Below are positions 60,152 to 64,000 of a DNA stretch of 64,000 nucleotides, piece after piece. Positions within the stretch are counted from its first letter, which is position 1; each line of letters begins with the position of its first letter. The stretch lies in NCBI RefSeq assembly GCF_036226765.1, contig NZ_CP109017.1:1813501-1877500 (forward strand). The letters are read 5' to 3'. Position numbers and translations under genes: made by a program. The notes under the pieces are model-generated. The model did not search any database, was not told the origin of the DNA, and saw nothing but the letters and a program-made list of their open reading frames with translations. The DNA is from Streptomyces sp. NBC_00670. Its GTDB lineage: Bacteria; Actinomycetota; Actinomycetes; Streptomycetales; Streptomycetaceae.

Positions 60152-60553
60152 TCAAGGGTGGAGCCGGCCACCGAAGGGCAGGTTCCGGACAACCGTGAAG
60201 ACCAGCAGCAACGCGCCGCCGGTCCACAGCGGGAGGGGGCCGGGTTCGAGGCGGAGGGGGCGGCCGGTGAGGGCGCGGACCACCCAGACGGTCCACAGCA
60301 CGGCGAAGCCGAGGAAGCCGGCGACGGCGAAGACGTTGTCGGTGAGGGCGGTGGTGAGATCGCCGTGGGCGAAGGCGTGGGCGCTGCGGAGGCCGCCGCA
60401 GCCGGGGCAGTACAGGCCGGTGACGCGGAGGAGGGGGCAGGCGGGGTAGTGGCCGGGCTCGTTGGGGTCGACGGCGGCGACGTAGGCGAAGGCGGCGACG
60501 GTTGCCGCGAGGGTCGCGGCGGGGGCCGCCACGGCGCGTGGTTCGACGTTCAC
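60152..60553 (-). CDS. DUF2752 membrane protein
   Basis: 133 residues. Three hydrophobic segments and the DUF2752 motif CP..(R)..G.YCPGCGGLRSAHAFAHGD around the middle (cysteines in ACPLLRVTGLYCPGCGG). The motif is conserved across actinobacterial and other DUF2752 proteins, whose role is unknown; the cysteine cluster suggests metal or redox function. GTG at 60553; the long open frame continuing upstream runs through the inverted repeat and has no coding character. Confidence 0.8.
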   Translation of the reverse strand: MNVEPRAVAAPAATLAATVAAFAYVAAVDPNEPGHYPACPLLRVTGLYCPGCGGLRSAHAFAHGDLTTALTDNVFAVAGFLGFAVLWTVWVVRALTGRPLRLEPGPLPLWTGGALLLVFTVVRNLPFGGRLHP

Positions 60554-60577
60554 CCCGGCATTCTGGCGCGCCCAAGC

Positions 60578-60757
60578 GTTTTTCGCCCCCGCCGCCCCTA
60601 CCCTTCCCGTCCTCAAGGGGCTCTGCCCCTTGGACCCCGTTGCGCAGTTCCCCGCGCCCCTATCAAGGGGCGCGGGGAACTGCGCAATCTTTCGGGGGTC
60701 CGGGGGCTTGCCCCCGGAGGGACGGGAATGGGTAGGGGCGGCGGGGGCGGGAAAAAG
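60578..60757. repeat. REPIN-like inverted repeat, full-length copy C of the dispersed element
   Basis: Left arm: gtttttcgcccccgccgccc ... ccccttggaccccgt (60578-60639). Centre: a perfect 21-bp stem tgcgcagttccccgcgcccc(t) / (a)ggggcgcggggaactgcgca with loop atca (60641-60686). Right arm: the reverse complement of the left arm in degenerate form, ccggagggacgggaatgggt, aggggcggcgggggcgggaaaaag (to 60757). It lies between the DUF2752 and HGxxPAAW genes. Confidence 0.9.
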
Positions 60758-60771
60758 AACCGGGGGGTCGG

Positions 60772-60996
60772 TCAGCCCTGGACCTGGTGGGCCGGGTGGG
60801 TGTGCTTCGGCTGGCCGAGGCCCATCATGCGCATGATCCCGCCGACGACCGCGCCCAGCAGGATGAGCCCGATCCCCGCCCAGAAACCCGCCGGCTGGGC
60901 CGCGACCATGAACACCCCCGCCACGCAGAAACCGATGAAGGCGATGATGACACCGGTCCAGGCGGCCGGGGTGTGACCGTGGCTGCTGCCCGCCAT
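60772..60996 (-). CDS. HGxxPAAW family small membrane protein
   Basis: 74 residues beginning with the name-giving motif HGHTPAAWTG (7-16) followed by two hydrophobic helices (IIAFIGFCVAGVFMV and GFWAGIGLILLGAVVGGIMR) and a His-rich tail (KHTHPAH). Actinobacterial, always near trp genes in relatives I recall; function unknown. ATG at 60996 with GAGGAG. Confidence 0.85.
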   Translation of the reverse strand: MAGSSHGHTPAAWTGVIIAFIGFCVAGVFMVAAQPAGFWAGIGLILLGAVVGGIMRMMGLGQPKHTHPAHQVQG

Positions 60997-61104
60997 GACT
61001 TGCTCCTCGTTGCTGTGTACGTAGGTGAGCCGGACGCTCTGCGGTCATTCTCCCGCACCGGCGCCCGCGCCGTGAGCGCGGGGGTCACCCGCCCGGCGGC
61101 TCCC

Positions 61105-61743
61105 CTACGCGCCGGTCGGGTCCTCGCCCCGGTCCAGCGCCTTCCACAGGTCCTCGGGACGGTCCGGGTCGACCGGGCGGGCCCGGCGCGGCCGGGGCGT
61201 GCCGTCGCGTTCGTAGCGGCCGGACATCGCCGGCCACAGCCGGCCGTAGCGCAGCGCGAGCAGCCCGGCGAGCAGCAGCAGGGCACCGCCGAGGGCCGCG
61301 ATGTACGGCCAGGCCGTATGGGTGAGCGCCGCGGCGGTGGCGGAGGCGTCGCCGGAGGTCTGGGCGGCCTGCTCGTCCAGCGCCGAGCTGTCGCCGGCCC
61401 CGAGCAGGGCCGCGGCGATCGTGCCGGCGCCGGAGAGCGCGAGCAGCGCGGAGACCAGGTAGCGGCCGGTCCGGCGGACGGCGAAGACGGCGACGAGCGC
61501 GGCGAGTCCGACCACGGCGAGGGCCGCGGGGACGCCGGTGACGTCGCTGCCCTTGACGTGCAGCGGGAAGTTGCCGCCGGGCACCGCGACGGTGCCGGAG
61601 GACCAGCCCTGCCGGGTGGAGAGCAGGGCCACGGCGGCGCCGAGCGCCCCGCTCAGCAGGGCGGTGGCGAGGCTGCGGCGTCCGGACCGGGCGGGCGCGG
61701 ACTCCTCGGCGGAGGGGTGAGGTAGGGCAGTCACGTACTCCAC
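61105..61743 (-). CDS. Trp-region conserved membrane protein (TIGR02234 family)
   Basis: 212 residues, four hydrophobic segments (ATALLSGALGAAVALLS; GVPAALAVVGLAALVAVFAV; YLVSALLALSGAGTIAAAL; YIAALGGALLLLAGLLALRYG) and an Arg/Asp-rich cytosolic tail ending LWKALDRGEDP. Matches the actinobacterial 'Trp region conserved hypothetical membrane protein' found next to trpE. Start uncertain among GTG codons at 61749, 61743 and 61734; GTGGAG before the last is the only ribosome-site-like sequence. Function unknown. Confidence 0.75.
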   Translation of the reverse strand: MEYVTALPHPSAEESAPARSGRRSLATALLSGALGAAVALLSTRQGWSSGTVAVPGGNFPLHVKGSDVTGVPAALAVVGLAALVAVFAVRRTGRYLVSALLALSGAGTIAAALLGAGDSSALDEQAAQTSGDASATAAALTHTAWPYIAALGGALLLLAGLLALRYGRLWPAMSGRYERDGTPRPRRARPVDPDRPEDLWKALDRGEDPTGA

Positions 61744-61839
61744 TATCACCCGAACACCGGGCGAACGGTCACCCGGGGTTCGGGTCGGGTTCCGTGTCCT
61801 CGGTCACCGTGTCCGTGTTGTCCTCGGTGTTGTCCCCGG

Positions 61840-63372
61840 TCACCGTGCTCCCGTGGCGGCTCCTTCCAGGCGGTTCGCCGTGTGGACCGCGCGGAGTACC
61901 GCCGCGGCCTTGTTGCGGCACTCGGTGTCCTCGGCGAGCGGGTCCGAGTCCGCGACGATTCCGGCGCCGGCCTGCACGTACGCCGTGCCGTCCCGCAGCA
62001 GCGCCGTACGGATCGCGATGGCCGTGTCGGAGTCGCCCGCGAAGTCCAGGTAGCCGACGCAGCCGCCGTACAGGCCGCGCCGGGACGGTTCGAGTTCGTC
62101 GATGATCTGCAGGGCGCGGGGCTTGGGCGCGCCGGAGAGGGTGCCCGCGGGGAAGCAGGCGGTCAGCACGTCGAACGCGGTGCGGCCGGCGGCGACGCGA
62201 CCGGTGACCGTGGACACGATGTGCATGACGTGCGAGTACCGCTCGACGGACATGAAGTCGACCACCTCGACCGAGCCGGGCTCACAGACCCTGCCCAGGT
62301 CGTTGCGGCCGAGGTCGACGAGCATGAGGTGCTCGGCGCGCTCCTTGGGGTCGGCGAGCAGTTCGTCGGCGAGTGCCTGGTCCTCCTGCGGGCTCGCCCC
62401 GCGCGGCCGGGTGCCGGCGATGGGGTGGACCATGGCGTGTCCGTCCTCCACCTTGACCAGCGCCTCGGGGGACGAGCCGACGACGTCGAAGGCCTCGCCG
62501 TCCGCGCAGGGGAAGCGGAACAGATACATGTACGGCGACGGGTTGGTCGCCCGCAGCACCCGGTAGACGTCCAGCGCGCTCGCCGTGCACGGTGTCTCGA
62601 ACCGCTGCGAGGGGACGACCTGGAAGGCCTCCCCGGCCCGGATGCGCTCCTTGATGTCCTCGACGGCCTTCCGGAAGTCGGGTCCGCCCCACCGCGCGGT
62701 GTACTCGGGCAGTTCGGAGGGCGGGAGCGCGGCGGGCGGCTGTGCGACCGGCCGGGCCAGGTCCGCCTCCATCGCGTCCAGCCGGGCCACGGCGTCGGCG
62801 TAGGCCTCGTCGACGCCGGTGTCCAGGTCGTTGTGGTTGATCGCGTTGGCGATGAGCAGGACCGTGCCGTCCCAGTGGTCGAGGACGGCGAGGTCGGAGG
62901 TGAGCAGCATGGTCAGCTCGGGGAGCCCCAGGTCGTCCCGCTCGCCGGGGCCGACCTTCTCCAGACGGCGCACGATGTCGTAGCCCAGGTAGCCGACCAT
63001 GCCGCCGGTGAAGGGCGGGAGCCCCAGGTCGTGGGCGAGGTCCCGGGGGGTGTGCAGGGCCTCGACGGTGGCGCGCAGCGCGGCGAGCGGGTCGCCGTCG
63101 GCCGGGACGCCGACGGGCGGGGTGCCCAGCCAGTGGGTGCGGCCCTCGCGTTCGGTCAGCGCGGCCTGGCTGCGGACGCCGACGAAGGAGTAGCGGGACC
63201 AGGTGAACGCCGCGCGGCCGTTCTCCGCGGACTCCAGCAGGAAGGTGCCGGGGCGTTCGGCGGCGAGCTTGCGGTAGAGCGCGACCGGGGTGTCGCCGTC
63301 GGCGAGGAGCTTGCGGCTGACGGGGATGACGCGGCGGTCGGTGGCCAGCTTGCGGAACGTCTCGAGGTCCAT
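61840..63372 (-). CDS. trpE: Anthranilate synthase component I
   Basis: 510 residues; makes anthranilate from chorismate with ammonia from TrpG. The N-terminal domain has LLESAENG, the feedback tryptophan site LLES..., and the chorismate-binding domain holds AFQVVPSQRFETP, SPEALVKVEDG, PIAGTRPRG, LVDLGRNDLGRV, VMHIVSTVTG and GTLSGAPKPRALQ, ending ETECRNKA-type DTECRNKAAAVLRA. ATG at 63372; hisI ends 11 nt upstream of it on the same strand, so cotranscription is likely. No Trp-rich leader peptide is visible. Confidence 0.96.
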   Translation of the reverse strand: MDLETFRKLATDRRVIPVSRKLLADGDTPVALYRKLAAERPGTFLLESAENGRAAFTWSRYSFVGVRSQAALTEREGRTHWLGTPPVGVPADGDPLAALRATVEALHTPRDLAHDLGLPPFTGGMVGYLGYDIVRRLEKVGPGERDDLGLPELTMLLTSDLAVLDHWDGTVLLIANAINHNDLDTGVDEAYADAVARLDAMEADLARPVAQPPAALPPSELPEYTARWGGPDFRKAVEDIKERIRAGEAFQVVPSQRFETPCTASALDVYRVLRATNPSPYMYLFRFPCADGEAFDVVGSSPEALVKVEDGHAMVHPIAGTRPRGASPQEDQALADELLADPKERAEHLMLVDLGRNDLGRVCEPGSVEVVDFMSVERYSHVMHIVSTVTGRVAAGRTAFDVLTACFPAGTLSGAPKPRALQIIDELEPSRRGLYGGCVGYLDFAGDSDTAIAIRTALLRDGTAYVQAGAGIVADSDPLAEDTECRNKAAAVLRAVHTANRLEGAATGAR

Positions 63373-63383
63373 GGCGGTCGACC

Positions 63384-63773
63384 CTACTGAGCGGGGGTGG
63401 TGGGCAGGAGGACGTCCGCGTCGAAGCAGGTGCGGGCGCCGGTGTGGCAGGCGGCGCCGACCTGGTCGACCTTGACCAGCACGGTGTCGGCGTCGCAGTC
63501 CAGGGCGACGGACTTGACGTGCTGGACGTGGCCGGAGGTGTCGCCCTTGACCCAGTACTCCTGGCGGCTGCGGGACCAGTAGGTGCAGCGGCCGGTGGTG
63601 AGGGTGCGGTGGAGGGCCTCGTCGTCCATCCAGCCGAGCATGAGGACTTCGCCGGTGTCGTGTTGCTGGGCGATGGCGGGGAGGAGGCCGTCGGGAGTCC
63701 GCTTGAGGCGGGCGGCGAGGTCGGGGGGCAGGGGGCTGTCGGCGGGTGGCGGTGCGGGCGTGCGGCTGGTCAT
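63384..63773 (-). CDS. hisI: Phosphoribosyl-AMP cyclohydrolase
   Basis: 129 residues; opens the adenine ring of PR-AMP in histidine synthesis. Family blocks: [39 protein letters not shown] (in pieces [10 protein letters not shown] and KGDTSGH), [14 protein letters not shown] and CHTGARTCF, with the zinc/Mg cysteines and Asp pattern D-x-D-x-D intact. The fused PRATP pyrophosphatase (HisE) is absent, as in actinobacteria. Start ATG at 63773 or 63782; neither has a good ribosome site. Confidence 0.92.
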   Translation of the reverse strand: MTSRTPAPPPADSPLPPDLAARLKRTPDGLLPAIAQQHDTGEVLMLGWMDDEALHRTLTTGRCTYWSRSRQEYWVKGDTSGHVQHVKSVALDCDADTVLVKVDQVGAACHTGARTCFDADVLLPTTPAQ

Positions 63774-63938
63774 GCGTGTCATTGTGCCGCGCGGGGAGTT
63801 GTGGATCTTCCGGTTGTCCACAGGGCGGACCCTGTAGTCGTACTTTTTGGCGGGTGCGGGTGGGGCACTGCCGGCCGCGCCGCCTGTGGCGGAACCGCGC
63901 GCGGTACCGTCCCGCGCCCCTTGCGGGGGCGCCGGTCG

Positions 63939-63944
63939 TAAGCT
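63939..63944 (+). promoter_or_regulatory. -10 box for a leaderless transcript
   Basis: TAAGCT 6 nt before the ATG at 63951. Confidence 0.55.
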
Positions 63945-63950
63945 GAGCGT

Positions 63951-64000
63951 ATGTCGACCCATGCGAAGCGTGAACGACTTCTTCTGGCGGATCTGTTGGA
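63951..64000 (+). CDS. TIGR03085 family metal-binding protein, N-terminal fragment
   Basis: The visible 16 residues, [16 protein letters not shown], match the start of actinobacterial TIGR03085 proteins, DinB/MDMPI-like helical metal-binding proteins. The gene runs off the window. A -10 box TAAGCT sits 6 nt before the ATG, so translation is probably leaderless. Confidence 0.6.
   Translation, partial: MSTHAKRERLLLADLL

Overview
The window is high-GC actinobacterial chromosome, almost certainly Streptomyces. Evidence: extreme G/C bias at third codon positions, many GTG starts, TANNNT -10 boxes 6-8 nt before several start codons (leaderless mRNAs), the stand-alone small protein TrpM beside trpB, actinobacterial families (HGxxPAAW, DUF6343, TIGR03085, TIGR02234), and gene order resembling my recollection of the S. 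coelicolor coaE-rpsA-polA-liv-gltBD-trp core region. Nothing suggests a plasmid, prophage or integrated element; most of it is conserved core with a few accessory islets.

Layout. 1-7.8 kb: start of a FUSC membrane protein, a family-5 uracil-DNA glycosylase, an S4 RNA-binding protein, two methyltransferases, DUF6343, a TPR protein, coaE, a PAC2 protein and rpsA with a well-formed housekeeping promoter. 7.9-18.7 kb: hrpB helicase, a secreted lytic transglycosylase, a repeat-rich spacer, polA, a YdeP-type molybdopterin oxidoreductase and a hotdog thioesterase. 19.3-25.8 kb: a branched-chain amino-acid ABC transporter operon (livKHMGF) closed by a strong terminator, facing an ANTAR response regulator. 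25.9-29.0 kb: tRNA-Leu(CAA) followed by an orphan PLP decarboxylase / N-hydroxylase pair. 29.0-36.3 kb: Tat-exported 5'-nucleotidase, a pyruvate kinase lacking its B (lid) domain, an M1 aminopeptidase, chorismate mutase and a zincin with a zinc ribbon. 36.4-46.8 kb: ankyrin protein, two tandem GH46 chitosanases, gltBD and a VIT1/CCC1-type transporter. 47.1-54.3 kb: a tightly coupled six-gene operon of four ADP-ribosylglycohydrolase-fold proteins, a class III CoA-transferase and a CitE-like CoA-ester lyase. 54.4-64 kb: lgt, a DsbA-like thioredoxin, trpA-trpB-trpM-trpC, small membrane proteins, trpE, hisI and the start of a TIGR03085 gene.

How it fits together. The core is nitrogen and amino-acid economy: branched-chain amino-acid uptake, glutamate synthase, chorismate mutase and tryptophan synthesis, peptidase and chitosanase for scavenging. 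The least explained locus is the ADP-ribosylglycohydrolase / CoA-transferase / lyase operon. Its six genes overlap or nearly abut, three of the four ARH-like proteins keep the metal-site motifs, one is degenerate, and the first carries both a hexanucleotide microsatellite and a piece of a dispersed Streptomyces palindromic repeat in its reading frame. The second standout is the shortened pyruvate kinase. The spacers also carry copies of a REPIN-like dispersed repeat; one copy is a near-complete ~180-nt inverted repeat.
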